This document shows positions 8,446 through 17,460 of a stretch of 64,000 bases of DNA, in pieces. How positions within the stretch are numbered: the first letter of the stretch is position 1; every line of letters starts with the position of its first letter. The notes below the pieces were generated by a model. That model worked only from the letters and a program-made list of their open reading frames with translations, did no database searches and was not told where the DNA came from. Location of the stretch: positions 1 to 64,000 of the forward strand of contig JAFAAN010000045.1 in NCBI GenBank assembly GCA_023426545.1. The letters are read 5' to 3'. The stretch comes from Pseudomonadota bacterium. Lineage in GTDB: Bacteria > Myxococcota > Myxococcia > Myxococcales > Myxococcaceae. A program made the translations under genes and the position numbers.

Positions 8446-9534
8446 GTGTCGTCCCGCCTCTCTGACTACGACTTCGCGCTGCCCGAATCCCAGATCGCCC
8501 AGGCTCCCCTGGCCGAGCGGGATGCGTCGCGCCTGATGACCATCAGCCGCTCCAGCGGCACCTGGTCGCACCGCCGGTTCTCCGACTTCCAGGAGCTGCT
8601 GCGGCCCGGTGACGTGCTCGTCCTCAATGACGCCCGCGTCATTCCCGCGCGCCTGCTCGGGCAGAAGGCTGGCACCGGGGGCCGGGTGGAGCTGCTCGTC
8701 GTGCGCCCCGCAGCCCAGCACACCTTGACCTCGGCCGCGCTGGGGGAGGCTCCCGAGTCGCTCGATTGGATCTGCCTGGGGCAGGCCTCCAAGGGGCTCA
8801 AGCCCGGGCAGCGCGTGACGTTCGCCAGCGGCCTGGAGGCCGAAGTCCAGGAGGCGCTCGGCGGCGGTGAGTACCGCGTGCGCTTCCACGCACCGGAGGG
8901 CGCGTCGCTGGCGGCGCTGCTCGACGCGGCGGGACGCCTGCCGCTGCCGCCCTACATCACCCGCGAGCCGGATGCCGCGGACGCGGAGCGCTACCAGACC
9001 GTCTACGCACGGGCCTCCGGGGCCGTGGCCGCGCCCACCGCGGGGCTGCACTTCACGGAGGAGGTGCTGGCGGCCCTGGATGCGCGAGGCGTGCAACGGG
9101 CGCTGGTGACGCTGGACGTGGGGCCGGGCACCTTCCTGCCGGTGCGCGAGGACGACCTGGACAAGCACCACATGCACCCGGAGCGCTACACCGTGCCGGA
9201 GGCCACCGCGAGGGCCGTCAACGCGGCGCGCGCGGAGGGCCGGCGGGTGGTGGCGGTGGGGACCACGGTGGTGCGTACCCTGGAGTCCGCTACCGACCCG
9301 GAGACGGGGCGGCTGCGCGCGGGCCCCGGGGAGACGACCCTCTTCATCCGTCCCGGCTTCGCGTTCCGCCAGGTGGACCTGCTGCTCACCAATTTCCACC
9401 TGCCGCGCTCGACGCTGGTGGTGCTGGTGAGCGCGCTGCTCGGACGGGAGCGTACCCTGGAGGCCTATGCGGAGGCGGTCCGCGCGGGCTACCGGTTCTT
9501 CAGCTACGGCGACGCCATGCTGGTGTCGGAGTGA
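8446..9534 (+). CDS. queA: S-adenosylmethionine:tRNA ribosyltransferase-isomerase
   Basis: QueA transfers and isomerises the ribosyl moiety of SAM to make epoxyqueuosine in tRNA. It is 362 aa from a GTG giving VSSRLSDYDFALPESQIAQ, which matches the usual N-terminus; an in-frame ATG at 8419 is an alternative. Family landmarks are DVLVLNDARVIPARL, PPYITREPDAADAERYQTVY, APTAGLHFTEEVL, VTLDVGPGTFLPV and LLTNFHLPRSTLVVLVSALLG. The stop overlaps the GTG of the following tgt gene, so the two queuosine steps are coupled. Confidence 0.96.
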   Translation: MSSRLSDYDFALPESQIAQAPLAERDASRLMTISRSSGTWSHRRFSDFQELLRPGDVLVLNDARVIPARLLGQKAGTGGRVELLVVRPAAQHTLTSAALGEAPESLDWICLGQASKGLKPGQRVTFASGLEAEVQEALGGGEYRVRFHAPEGASLAALLDAAGRLPLPPYITREPDAADAERYQTVYARASGAVAAPTAGLHFTEEVLAALDARGVQRALVTLDVGPGTFLPVREDDLDKHHMHPERYTVPEATARAVNAARAEGRRVVAVGTTVVRTLESATDPETGRLRAGPGETTLFIRPGFAFRQVDLLLTNFHLPRSTLVVLVSALLGRERTLEAYAEAVRAGYRFFSYGDAMLVSE

Positions 9535-10736
9535 ATGCAATGGGCGAGCAGCAGGAAGTGAAGCAGTCCGGAGAGAAGGGTGACACGCGCGTGGCGCCGG
9601 GGCTGGTGCGCTTCGAGCTCCTCCACGAGGACTCGGGGACGAAGGCCCGGCGAGGGCGCCTGCACACGCCGCACGGCCCCGTGGAGACGCCCATCTTCAT
9701 GCCCGTGGGCACCGTGGGCAGCGTCAAGGGCGTGGGGCCGGACGACCTGCTCACGCTGGATGCGCAGATCATCCTCGGCAATACGTATCACCTGATGCTG
9801 CGCCCCGGCGAAGCGCTGGTGGGAGAGATGGGCGGCCTGCACCGCTTCGTGTCCTGGGACCGGCCCATGCTCACCGACAGCGGCGGCTTCCAGGTGTTCA
9901 GCCTCTCGGAGAAGCGGAAGATCACCGAGGAGGGGGCCGCCTTCCAGTCGCACCTGGACGGCGCGCGGCACTTCCTCACGCCAGAGCGCTCCATCGGCAT
10001 CCAGGAGACGCTGGGCGCCGATATCATCATGGCCTTCGACGAGTGCCCGCCCTCGACCGAGAACCGGGCCTACCTGGAGGCCTCGCTGGCCCGCACCACC
10101 CGCTGGCTGCACCGCTGCGTGAAGGCGTGGAGCCGGGAGCGCTCATCGCTGTTCGGCATCGTCCAGGGGGGCCTCCACGAGGACTTGCGCAAGCGCCACG
10201 CGGAGGAGGTGTGCGCGGTGGACCTGCCCGGGTATGCCCTGGGCGGCTACTCGGTGGGCGAGGCGCCCGAGGCCATGCACGACGGCGTGGCGTACTCCGC
10301 GCCGCTCCTGCCCCGCGACAAGCCCCGCTACCTGATGGGGGTGGGCACGCCCTTGGACCTGGTCAACTGCGTCGAGCACGGGGTGGACATGTTCGACTGC
10401 GTCCTGCCCACCCGGTGCGCGCGCAACGGCCTGCTCTTCACCTCGGAGGGCAAGGTGGTCATCCGGAACGCGGCCTACGCCCGGGACCCCCGGCCGGTGG
10501 ACCCTGCGTGCACCTGCTACACCTGCCGCAATTTCAGCAGGGCCTACCTCCGGCACCTCTTCGCCGCCCAGGAGCTGTTGGCCATGCGGCTCAACACGAT
10601 TCACAACCTCCACTACTTCCTGGGACTGATGGCAGAAGTCCGGCGCGCGGTGGCAGAGGACCGGTTCGCCGTATTTGCCCGGGAATTCAGAGCCCGCACG
10701 AAGGCACAGGAGGCCGAACGGACCCGCGGTCGCTGA
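9531..10736 (+). CDS. tgt: tRNA-guanine transglycosylase
   Basis: Exchanges guanine-34 for preQ1 in tRNAs with GUN anticodons. 401 aa from GTG 9531 (398 from ATG 9540). Landmarks: MPVGTVGSVKGV, the active-site LTDSGGFQVFSLSEKRKI, FGIVQGG, YALGGYSVGE, the nucleophile region DCVLPTRCARNG and the zinc site CTCYTC with a downstream His. Overlaps queA by four bases. Confidence 0.97.
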   Translation: MNAMGEQQEVKQSGEKGDTRVAPGLVRFELLHEDSGTKARRGRLHTPHGPVETPIFMPVGTVGSVKGVGPDDLLTLDAQIILGNTYHLMLRPGEALVGEMGGLHRFVSWDRPMLTDSGGFQVFSLSEKRKITEEGAAFQSHLDGARHFLTPERSIGIQETLGADIIMAFDECPPSTENRAYLEASLARTTRWLHRCVKAWSRERSSLFGIVQGGLHEDLRKRHAEEVCAVDLPGYALGGYSVGEAPEAMHDGVAYSAPLLPRDKPRYLMGVGTPLDLVNCVEHGVDMFDCVLPTRCARNGLLFTSEGKVVIRNAAYARDPRPVDPACTCYTCRNFSRAYLRHLFAAQELLAMRLNTIHNLHYFLGLMAEVRRAVAEDRFAVFAREFRARTKAQEAERTRGR

Positions 10737-10781
10737 CCGGGCGGATGGATTGCTCGGCTTCCCGCGTTCACTTGCTCACAT

Positions 10782-10805
10782 GGGCCCCCCTTGCTAAGAG
10801 GGCCC
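10782..10805 (+). terminator. Possible terminator after tgt
   Basis: GGGCCC at 10782-10787 and again at 10800-10805 form a 6-bp stem around a 12-base loop, followed by CCTTT. The loop contains TTGCTAAG, which could alternatively be part of the yajC promoter. Confidence 0.35.
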
Positions 10806-10878
10806 CCTTTCGGATGCGGTCCTCAGACACAATGGGGGGGCTGCCATCCCAAGCTTTCCTCAACCGACGAGGCAGTGT

Positions 10879-11238
10879 GTGGCTGAGAGCTTTCTGATTC
10901 TGGCGCAGGCCGGCGGCGGAAATCCGCTGGGCACCCTGGGCTTCCTGGTCGTCCTGGTGGCGATCATGTACTTCGTGATGATCCGCCCGCAGCAGAAGCA
11001 GCTGAAGGAGCACCGTGCGCTCCTCTCGGCGCTGAAGAAGGGCGATGAGGTCGTCACCTCCGGGGGCATCCTCGGGAAGATCCACCTCGTGGAGGACCGC
11101 ACCGTGACGCTGGAGGTGTCCAGCGGCGTGCGCATCCGCGTGCTCAAGACGGCCATCAGCGCCAAGGGCGCGGTGCCGGAAGGCGCACCGGCGGCCCCAG
11201 CGGCGGCGGCCGACGAGAAGAAGAAGGAGGAGAAGTGA
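10879..11238 (+). CDS. yajC: Preprotein translocase subunit YajC
   Basis: 119 aa with a GTG start. One transmembrane helix (GTLGFLVVLVAIMYFVMI) is followed by the signature RPQQKQLKEHRALLSALKKGDEV in the cytoplasm and a conserved small domain (VTSGGILGKIHLVEDRTVTLEV). YajC associates with SecDF in the holotranslocon. The stop overlaps the start region of secD. Confidence 0.95.
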   Translation: MAESFLILAQAGGGNPLGTLGFLVVLVAIMYFVMIRPQQKQLKEHRALLSALKKGDEVVTSGGILGKIHLVEDRTVTLEVSSGVRIRVLKTAISAKGAVPEGAPAAPAAAADEKKKEEK

Positions 11239-13010
11239 TGGACCGCGGCTGGTGGTGGAAGTTCGGTCTGATTGTCGCGGTGACGCTGGGCTGCATCTGG
11301 TTCCTCATCCCGACCTACTACTCGCTCGTCGTTCTCGACCGGGACCAGCGCAACAACCTGGCCGTGCTCGAGGAGCGGATGCCGAAGTGGGCGCCTCCCG
11401 CCAAGTACCGCCTCAACCTGGGGCTGGACCTGCAGGGTGGCATCCACATGGTGATGCGGGTGGACACCAAGACGGCGCTCCAGAAGCGGACCGAGCGCCG
11501 GGCCCTGCAGATTGTCAATTACGTCAATGACAAGAAGCTGGGCGAGGTGACGGCGGACACGGACCCGGAGCGGATGGAGGTCACGCTGACCGCCAAGGAT
11601 CCGGCGACGATGGACGCCATCCAGAAGGAGGTGCTGGCCACCTTCACCGACTTCAAGCAAGTCAACCGCAACGGCGCTTCGCTGGTGCTGGTGCAGGACG
11701 AGAACCAGGCCAACGTCTTCCGCACGGAGGCGGTGGACCAGGCGATGCTCGTCATCCGCCGCCGCATCGACAAGTGGGGTGTGGCGGAAGTGGACGTGCG
11801 CAAGCTGGGCTCGGACTCCATCCAGATTTCGCTTCCGGGCCGCAGCAACCCGGAGCAGGCCAAGGAGCTGGTGGGGACCACCGCGCAGCTCGAGTTCCGG
11901 ATGGTGGATGACTCCAACCCGCAGTTCTTCGCGCAGCTCTTCCAGGCGAACCCGCCGCCGGCGGGCAGCGACATCACGGTGACCACGGAGGGCGGCTTCC
12001 CGCAGCTCCAGGCCCCCACGCGCGAGGCCATCATCGACTACACCAAGGACAAGGTGCCGGAGAACCGGGTGGTGCTCACCGAGTGCATCGCCAACCCGGC
12101 GAAGAAGAACGAGTGCACCTCGTACCGCTCCTACCTGCTGGACAAGAACGTGCCGCTGACCGGCGAGAGCCTGGCGAGCGCGGACGCCAACATCGGTCAG
12201 CTCAACGAGCCGGAGGTGAACATCTCCTTCGACCCCGCGGGCGCGCGTGAGTTCGAGCGCCTGACCGAGCAGGGCGTGGGCCGGCGCATGGCCATCGTCC
12301 TGGACGACAACGTCCAGACGGCGCCGAACATCAACGAGAAGATCAGCGGCGGCTCGGCGCGCATCACCATGGGCCGGATGGGTGGCCGCACCTTCGAGGA
12401 GTGGCTGGGCGAGGCGCAGACGCTGGCGCTGGTGTTGAAGGCGGGCGCGCTGCCGGCCCCGGTGACGGTGGGCGAGATTCGTCAGGTGGGCGCGAGCCTG
12501 GGTGACGAGCTCATCAAGAAGGGCGGCATGGCGGCGATGCTGGGCGTGGGCCTGGTCATCCTCTTCATGGCGGTCTACTACAAGGCCTCCGGTCTCATCG
12601 CGGACGTCGCGCTGCTGCTGAACGGCCTGCTCATCCTGGCCGGTCTGGCCTTCTTCAACGCCACGTTGACGCTGCCAGGCATCGCCGGCTTCGTGCTGAC
12701 GCTAGGCGTGGCGGTGGACGCCAACGTGCTCATCAACGAGCGCATCCGCGAGGAGCTGGGCCACGGCAAGCCGGCCCGGACGGCGGTGGACCAGGGCTAC
12801 GACCGCGCGTTCTGGACCATCTTCGACTCCCACGTGACGGCGCTCATCTCCGCCTTCATCCTCTTCTTCACGGGAACGGGCCCGGTGCGCGGCTTCGCCA
12901 CCACGCTCATCATCGGCCTGCTGGCGTCGCTGTTCACCTCCATCACGGTGACGCGAGTCATCATGACCTACTTCGTCCACGGCCGTAACGCGAAGGTCGT
13001 CTCCGTCTGA
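11238..13010 (+). CDS. secD: Protein translocase subunit SecD
   Basis: 590 aa. SecD with SecF uses the proton gradient to pull proteins out of the Sec channel. An N-terminal transmembrane helix is followed by the diagnostic LGLDLQGGIHMVMRVD, a large periplasmic P1 region, and the C-terminal five-helix block with GLVILFMAVYYKASGLIA and VAVDANVLINERIREE. The ATG at 11238 is chosen over the overlapping GTG at 11235 because AAGGAGG lies 7 bases upstream of it. Order yajC-secD-secF is standard. Confidence 0.97.
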   Translation: MDRGWWWKFGLIVAVTLGCIWFLIPTYYSLVVLDRDQRNNLAVLEERMPKWAPPAKYRLNLGLDLQGGIHMVMRVDTKTALQKRTERRALQIVNYVNDKKLGEVTADTDPERMEVTLTAKDPATMDAIQKEVLATFTDFKQVNRNGASLVLVQDENQANVFRTEAVDQAMLVIRRRIDKWGVAEVDVRKLGSDSIQISLPGRSNPEQAKELVGTTAQLEFRMVDDSNPQFFAQLFQANPPPAGSDITVTTEGGFPQLQAPTREAIIDYTKDKVPENRVVLTECIANPAKKNECTSYRSYLLDKNVPLTGESLASADANIGQLNEPEVNISFDPAGAREFERLTEQGVGRRMAIVLDDNVQTAPNINEKISGGSARITMGRMGGRTFEEWLGEAQTLALVLKAGALPAPVTVGEIRQVGASLGDELIKKGGMAAMLGVGLVILFMAVYYKASGLIADVALLLNGLLILAGLAFFNATLTLPGIAGFVLTLGVAVDANVLINERIREELGHGKPARTAVDQGYDRAFWTIFDSHVTALISAFILFFTGTGPVRGFATTLIIGLLASLFTSITVTRVIMTYFVHGRNAKVVSV

Positions 13011-13033
13011 CCGACCGGAGTCCGGGAACCGTC

Positions 13034-14212
13034 ATGCAGATTCTCAAGAACAAGACGAACATCGACTTCATCGGCAAGCGTAAGCCCGCGCTGTTCATCT
13101 CCACGCTGCTGAACCTGGCGATCATCGTCGGCATCGCCGCTTTCGGCTTCAACTTCGGCGTGGACTTCGCGGGTGGCACGGTGGTGGAGGTGAAGTTCGA
13201 CCATCCCATCACCGCCGAGAACGTCCGTGAGCGCGCGGAGAAGGGCGGGCTGCCCGACGTCAGCGTGCAGAACATCGGCGCGGCCGAGGAGAACACCTTC
13301 CTGCTCCGGATGGGCGGGGTGACCCAGCTCAACGAGGAGAGCGGCGCGAAGGGCAAGGCGGCCCTGGAGGCCCTGGGCGGCGTGCGCAACGTGTACGTGG
13401 ACCTGCCCAACGGCATCATCCGCTTCCGCGCGGCGCAGGAGGTCCCGGCGGATGCCGTCAAGAAGGCGGTGGAAGGCGCGGGCGTTGGTGTGCAGGAGGT
13501 TCGCGACCTGGGGGAGGCCCAGGGAGGCACTGGCTACGACTACCAGGTGGTGGCCAGCGGCATGGCGGACCGGGTGTTCGCCGCGCTCGGGCAGGGCCTG
13601 GAGAAGCCGGACTTCGAGCAGCGCCGCGTGGACTACGTGGGTCCGCAGGTGGGCAAGCAGCTGCGCAACCGCGGCATCATGGCGCTGCTGTACTCGATGG
13701 TCGCCATCCTCATCTACGTGGCGTTCCGCTTCGACTTCAAGTTCGGTCCGGGCGCGCTCCTCTCGATGGTCCACGACGTCATCATGGTCGCGGGCTACTA
13801 CCTGGTGAGCCGGCGCGAGTTCAACCTGACGGGCATCGCGGCGCTGCTGACAGTGGTCGGCTACTCGGTGAACGACACCATCGTCATCTACGACCGCATC
13901 CGTGAGGACATGGTCAAGTACAAGGGCAAGCCCTTCGCCGAGGTCATCAACATCGCCATCAACGACACGCTGGGGCGCACCATCCTCACGTCCACCACCA
14001 CGGCGCTGGCGCTCGTCGGCCTGCTCATCTTCGGCGTGGGCGAGATCTTCGACTTCGCCATGGCGATGCTGGTGGGCATCGTGGTCGGCGTGTACTCGAC
14101 CATCTACATCGCCAGCCCGCTGACCATCTGGCTGGATGAGCGCGCCGCGGCGAAGGAGGCCCGGCAGCGCGAGGGTGGCAACATCGACCAGCAGCACCCG
14201 AAGGTGGCGTGA
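13034..14212 (+). CDS. secF: Protein translocase subunit SecF
   Basis: 392 aa, partner of SecD. N-terminal helix, then FNFGVDFAGGTVVEVKFD, a periplasmic domain somewhat longer than in E. coli (about residues 60-200), and the transmembrane block with SMVHDVIMVAGYY, VVGYSVNDTIVIYDRIRE and the C-terminal SPLTIWLDERA. The gap to secD is 23 bases, so it is cotranscribed. Confidence 0.97.
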   Translation: MQILKNKTNIDFIGKRKPALFISTLLNLAIIVGIAAFGFNFGVDFAGGTVVEVKFDHPITAENVRERAEKGGLPDVSVQNIGAAEENTFLLRMGGVTQLNEESGAKGKAALEALGGVRNVYVDLPNGIIRFRAAQEVPADAVKKAVEGAGVGVQEVRDLGEAQGGTGYDYQVVASGMADRVFAALGQGLEKPDFEQRRVDYVGPQVGKQLRNRGIMALLYSMVAILIYVAFRFDFKFGPGALLSMVHDVIMVAGYYLVSRREFNLTGIAALLTVVGYSVNDTIVIYDRIREDMVKYKGKPFAEVINIAINDTLGRTILTSTTTALALVGLLIFGVGEIFDFAMAMLVGIVVGVYSTIYIASPLTIWLDERAAAKEARQREGGNIDQQHPKVA

Positions 14213-14223
14213 GCCTCCCTTGA

Positions 14224-14256
14224 GCGAGGCCTTCCTCTCGTTGAGGAAGGTCTCGC
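14224..14256 (+). terminator. Long hairpin after secF
   Basis: A 14-bp stem (one G-T pair) from GCGAGGCCTTCCTC pairing with GAGGAAGGTCTCGC around a TCGTT loop, 11 bases after the secF stop. There is no T run, but stability suggests termination or 3'-end protection. Confidence 0.45.
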
Positions 14257-14272
14257 CGGGCGCGGATGCACG

Positions 14273-14305
14273 AGGGCCCTCTTCCTTCACGGGAAGCAGG
14301 GCCCT
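14273..14305 (+). terminator. Second hairpin after secF
   Basis: AGGGCCCTCTTCC pairs with GGAAG(C)AGGGCCCT, 13 bp with one bulge, followed by TGGTGTTTCT. Probably the main terminator of the yajC-secDF operon. Confidence 0.5.
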
Positions 14306-14410
14306 TGGTGTTTCTGGCGCTGCGCTGGGAGCGGGCGCCGGTGCGCGTGTGAAGCCGCGTGCCGGCGGCCAACCATGCGTGAACCAACGGGCCACGATGC
14401 GTGCATTTGC

Positions 14411-14427
14411 CTGGACGCCTGTTCAGG
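14411..14427 (+). promoter_or_regulatory. LexA-box-like site upstream of recJ
   Basis: CTGGACGCCTGTTCAGG matches 16 of 17 positions of the LexA motif I recall for Myxococcus xanthus (CTRHAMRYBYGTTCAGS); only position 4 (G instead of H) differs. It sits 112 bases before the recJ start. Confidence 0.45.
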
Positions 14428-14463
14428 AAGGGAGGTGTCGTGCTCAAGGTTGGACTGTCCTGG

Positions 14464-14475
14464 TCAGACGTCTGA
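14464..14475. promoter_or_regulatory. Perfect 12-base palindrome upstream of recJ
   Basis: TCAGACGTCTGA equals its own reverse complement and lies about 9 bases after a possible -35 (TTGGAC), where a repressor or activator dimer could bind. Binding protein unknown. Confidence 0.35.
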
Positions 14476-14538
14476 GGTACTGTCGCCCCGTAGCCAATTC
14501 ATCCCGCCCGCACCTCCTGGAGGCGTAGGCGAGGAGGG

Positions 14539-16260
14539 GTGTCGAGCGTGCGGTGGTTGCTTCCAGATGTGGTCGAGCAGGAAGTGGCGTCCCTGGCTGG
14601 GGAGCTATCGCTTCATCCGCTCGCGGCGCGGGTGCTCCTGCACCGCGGCTACCGCACGCCCGAGTCCGCGTCGGCGTTCCTGTCCGATCGGCTGGCGGAC
14701 CTGCCGGACCCGTTCCGGATGAAGGGCATGCCGGCGGCGGTGGAGCGACTCACGCGCGCCATTCGCGCGCGGGAGAAGGTGACGCTCTACGGTGACTACG
14801 ACGTGGACGGCGTCTGCTCGACGTCGCTGCTCTACCTCTTTCTCAAGGAGCTGGGCGTACCGCCCGCCACGTACATCCCGCACCGCCTGGACGAGGGCTA
14901 CGGCCTCAACGTCAACGCGGTGGAGCGCATCGCCGCGGAGGGCACGCGGGTGCTGGTGACGCTCGACTGTGGCATCACCTCGGTGGCGGAGATCACCCGC
15001 GCGAAGGAGCTGGGGCTGGACGTGCTGGTGGTGGACCACCACACCGTGCCGCCCACGCTGCCTCCCGCGGTGGCGGTGCTGAACCCGCACCAGCCCGGCT
15101 GTGAGTACCCCACGAAGGCGCTGTGCGCCGCGGGCGTGGCGTTCAACTTCTGCATGGGGCTGCGCAAGCGCCTGCGCGACGAGGGCTTCTTCGCCCAGCG
15201 CAAGGAGCCCAACCTCCGGACGATGATGGACCTGGTGGCGCTGGCCACCGTCGCGGACGTGGTGCCCCTCACCGGCGCCAACCGCATCCTCGTCTCGCAC
15301 GGCCTCCAGGAGCTGAGCGCGGGCCGGCGTCCGGGCGTGCGGGCCCTGAAGGAAGTGGCGGGCATGGACCCGGACGCGTCCGTCACCGCGGGGCAGGTGG
15401 GCTTCCGCCTGGGGCCTCGCATCAACGCGGCGGGCCGGCTGCATGACGCGTCGCTGGGGCTCCAGCTCTTGTGCTCGGAGTCGCCGGAGTCGGCGCGCTC
15501 GCTGGCGGCGGTGCTGGACCGGGCCAACGCGGAGCGCCAGGGCATCGAGAGCAGCATCCTCACGCAGGCGCTGGCCCAGGCGGCCTCCCTCAAGGACGCG
15601 CACGGCCTGGTCCTCTATGACGAGGGGTGGCATCCGGGCGTCATCGGCATCGTGGCCTCGCGTGTCGTGGAGCGCTTCTACCGGCCCACCGTCATGGTGG
15701 GCGTGAAGGATGGCGTGGGGAAGGGCTCGGCGCGCAGCATCGAGGCCTTCCACCTGCATGACGCGCTCAGCGGCTGCGCGGAGCTGCTGACGCGCTTCGG
15801 CGGACACAAGCACGCCGCGGGGCTCACCATCGACGCGGACCGCCTGCCCGCCTTCCGGGAGGCCTTCGAGAAGATTGCGGCCCAGCGCTTGGCGCCGGAG
15901 GACCTCATCCCCCGCTGCCGCGTGGACGCGGTGGTGAATCCGAACGACCTGGACGCCGACGCGGTGGAGGCGCTCCAGCGGCTGGGGCCCTTCGGCCAGG
16001 GCAATCCGGAGCCGGTGCTGGTGCTGCGCCGACAGGTGGCCCGGCCCCGGGTGTTGCAGCCCAAGTCCGGCACGGGCAGCGGCCACCTCAAGCTGGCCCT
16101 GGCGGATGCTCCGGAGCTGGACGCCATCGGCTTCAACATGGCGGACCGGGCTCCGCTGGTGGAGGGGCCCGTGGACCTGGCCTTCCAGGCTGGCTTCGAC
16201 ACCTTCCGAGGCCAGCGCAAGCTGTCCTTGCGGCTCAAGGACCTGCGCGTGGCGGCTTGA
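14539..16260 (+). CDS. recJ: Single-stranded-DNA-specific exonuclease RecJ
   Basis: 573 aa, GTG start behind GAGGAGG. RecJ degrades single-stranded DNA 5' to 3' in recombination and mismatch or base-excision repair. DHH-family motifs: YGDYDVDGVCST (motif I), LVTLDCGIT, VVDHHTVPP (DHH), then the DHHA1 region GWHPGVIGIVASRVVERFYRP with KGSARSIEAFHLHDAL and RFGGHKHAAGLTI. The C-terminal OB-fold region contains RLGPFGQGNPEPVL. The gene is convergent with the YHS gene, 9 bases apart. Confidence 0.96.
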   Translation: MSSVRWLLPDVVEQEVASLAGELSLHPLAARVLLHRGYRTPESASAFLSDRLADLPDPFRMKGMPAAVERLTRAIRAREKVTLYGDYDVDGVCSTSLLYLFLKELGVPPATYIPHRLDEGYGLNVNAVERIAAEGTRVLVTLDCGITSVAEITRAKELGLDVLVVDHHTVPPTLPPAVAVLNPHQPGCEYPTKALCAAGVAFNFCMGLRKRLRDEGFFAQRKEPNLRTMMDLVALATVADVVPLTGANRILVSHGLQELSAGRRPGVRALKEVAGMDPDASVTAGQVGFRLGPRINAAGRLHDASLGLQLLCSESPESARSLAAVLDRANAERQGIESSILTQALAQAASLKDAHGLVLYDEGWHPGVIGIVASRVVERFYRPTVMVGVKDGVGKGSARSIEAFHLHDALSGCAELLTRFGGHKHAAGLTIDADRLPAFREAFEKIAAQRLAPEDLIPRCRVDAVVNPNDLDADAVEALQRLGPFGQGNPEPVLVLRRQVARPRVLQPKSGTGSGHLKLALADAPELDAIGFNMADRAPLVEGPVDLAFQAGFDTFRGQRKLSLRLKDLRVAA

Positions 16261-16269
16261 GGCCGCCGC

Positions 16270-16497
16270 TCAGGCAATGCCCCAGCGGACACGGCCCGGC
16301 GTCATCAGCGCGCCGACGCGGGCCAGCTCGTTGAAGCGGAAGCGCTCCGCCTGTTTCTCGAAGGCGTGGCGGCACCGCTCCGAGCAGAAGAAGTACCGGC
16401 GCTTCTTGTACTCGGCGGTGGGGTGGCCCTCGGGTGTGTCCAAGGCCTTCCCACAAATGGGGTCCAAGTGCTGTCCCTGTCCCTGCGCGTTCTTCAT
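16270..16497 (-). CDS. YHS-domain protein
   Basis: 75 aa from the ATG giving MKNAQGQGQHLDPICGKALD. YHS domains bind metals or heme-copper chaperone partners. The core is DPICGKALDTP, then EYKKRRYFFCSERCRHAFEK, with cysteines at the expected CGK and FCSERC positions. A longer upstream frame is Arg/Gly-rich and unlikely. The role is unknown; YHS proteins often accompany metal traffic, but no metal gene adjoins here. Confidence 0.82.
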   Translation of the reverse strand: MKNAQGQGQHLDPICGKALDTPEGHPTAEYKKRRYFFCSERCRHAFEKQAERFRFNELARVGALMTPGRVRWGIA

Positions 16498-16684
16498 CGC
16501 TCGCCTCCCAGCCCCCAGGGGAATCCACGTTCCCGACCCGGTTGAAATTGGAGCACGTGGCGTGCCAGCGCCAACTCCTTGAACTCGCAAGGAGAGGGCG
16601 CAGGCAAGATGCGGCGGCAGGGGAAGATTCTTCAGGGCCGCTCGCCAGCCAGACGCGGGGCGGCGAGCGGCACGTGAAGGGGCT

Positions 16685-17458
16685 TCAGAAGGCGGTGCCG
16701 AGGCTGCCGCCGAGGAAGAAGTCGTTGTGGTAGCCGCGGCGGAAGCCCATGGCCTCCACGCGGAAGGCGAGCCGGAGGTTGCCGGAGGCGGTGAGCTTGG
16801 GCCGTCCGCGGAAGCCCACGCCGTACTGGAACAGGGGCTTGATTCCGCTCACCTTGGTCTCCACCGTGTCGATGGTGAGGGTGGAGGCCAGGTACGCGAT
16901 GCCACCGCCGAGCTGGCCGAAGAAGCCGAAGTCCGACTTGCCGAGCTTCAGCTCATAGGCGGGCGCGATGGTGAAGTAGTGGATGTTCGTGTTGCCCTGG
17001 ATGAACTCGGTGCCGTCGCTGATGCCGCCGTAGGTCCAGCGCAGGTCGGCCCAGAGGGCCTCGCGCAGCGACTCGTTGTCGAGGATGCGGCCGTACTCCC
17101 AGGTGGCGCGGATGCCCAGCCCCACGCGCGTCTCCGCGGCCCGGCCGCGCGGGCTGTCCAGGAAGAGCGCGCCGGTGATGAACTCCATGGCCACGCCGAG
17201 GTTCGGGTCATCCAGGCCGGAGAGGGGCTTGAAGTCGTCCTCGCCGTCCTCGTGCTCCTGCTCGGCCACGCGGCGGAAGTCGTCCGCCTGGTCGACCTTG
17301 GGGCGGACGCGGTCATACGACTCCGAGGCGTCGTAGCTGGGGGGCTCGTCCGGATAGGCATAGGGGTCGTCCTCGTCCTGGGCCAGGGCGGGAGCGGACA
17401 GAGCGAGGCTGCCCAGGGCGCAACGCAAGAGCCACGTCTTCACGGAAGCAGTCCTCAT
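16685..17458 (-). CDS. Predicted outer-membrane beta-barrel-like protein
   Basis: 257 aa from the ATG giving MRTASVKTWLLRCALGSLAL, a signal peptide ending near APALAQ. An acidic, Tyr-rich linker (about residues 28-75) precedes repeated amphipathic strands with aromatic girdles (LGIRATWEYGRI, LWADLRWTYGG, IHYFTIAPAYELKLG, FGFFGQLGGGIAYLAS, FQYGVGFRGRPKL). It ends ...LGGSLGTAF, with the terminal Phe typical of BAM substrates. It starts 2 bases after the stop of the upstream lipoprotein gene. Function unknown. Confidence 0.72.
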   Translation of the reverse strand: MRTASVKTWLLRCALGSLALSAPALAQDEDDPYAYPDEPPSYDASESYDRVRPKVDQADDFRRVAEQEHEDGEDDFKPLSGLDDPNLGVAMEFITGALFLDSPRGRAAETRVGLGIRATWEYGRILDNESLREALWADLRWTYGGISDGTEFIQGNTNIHYFTIAPAYELKLGKSDFGFFGQLGGGIAYLASTLTIDTVETKVSGIKPLFQYGVGFRGRPKLTASGNLRLAFRVEAMGFRRGYHNDFFLGGSLGTAF

Positions 17459-17460
17459 GC

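Larger units (their letters stand above)
14213..14538. other. 326-base secF-recJ intergenic region
   Basis: No credible gene seen. The first 95 bases hold two strong hairpins (14224-14256 and 14273-14305). The second half holds a LexA-box-like sequence (14411-14427), a possible -35 TTGGAC at 14450-14455, and a 12-base perfect palindrome at 14464-14475. The recJ ribosome site GAGGAGG is at 14531-14537. Confidence 0.6.
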
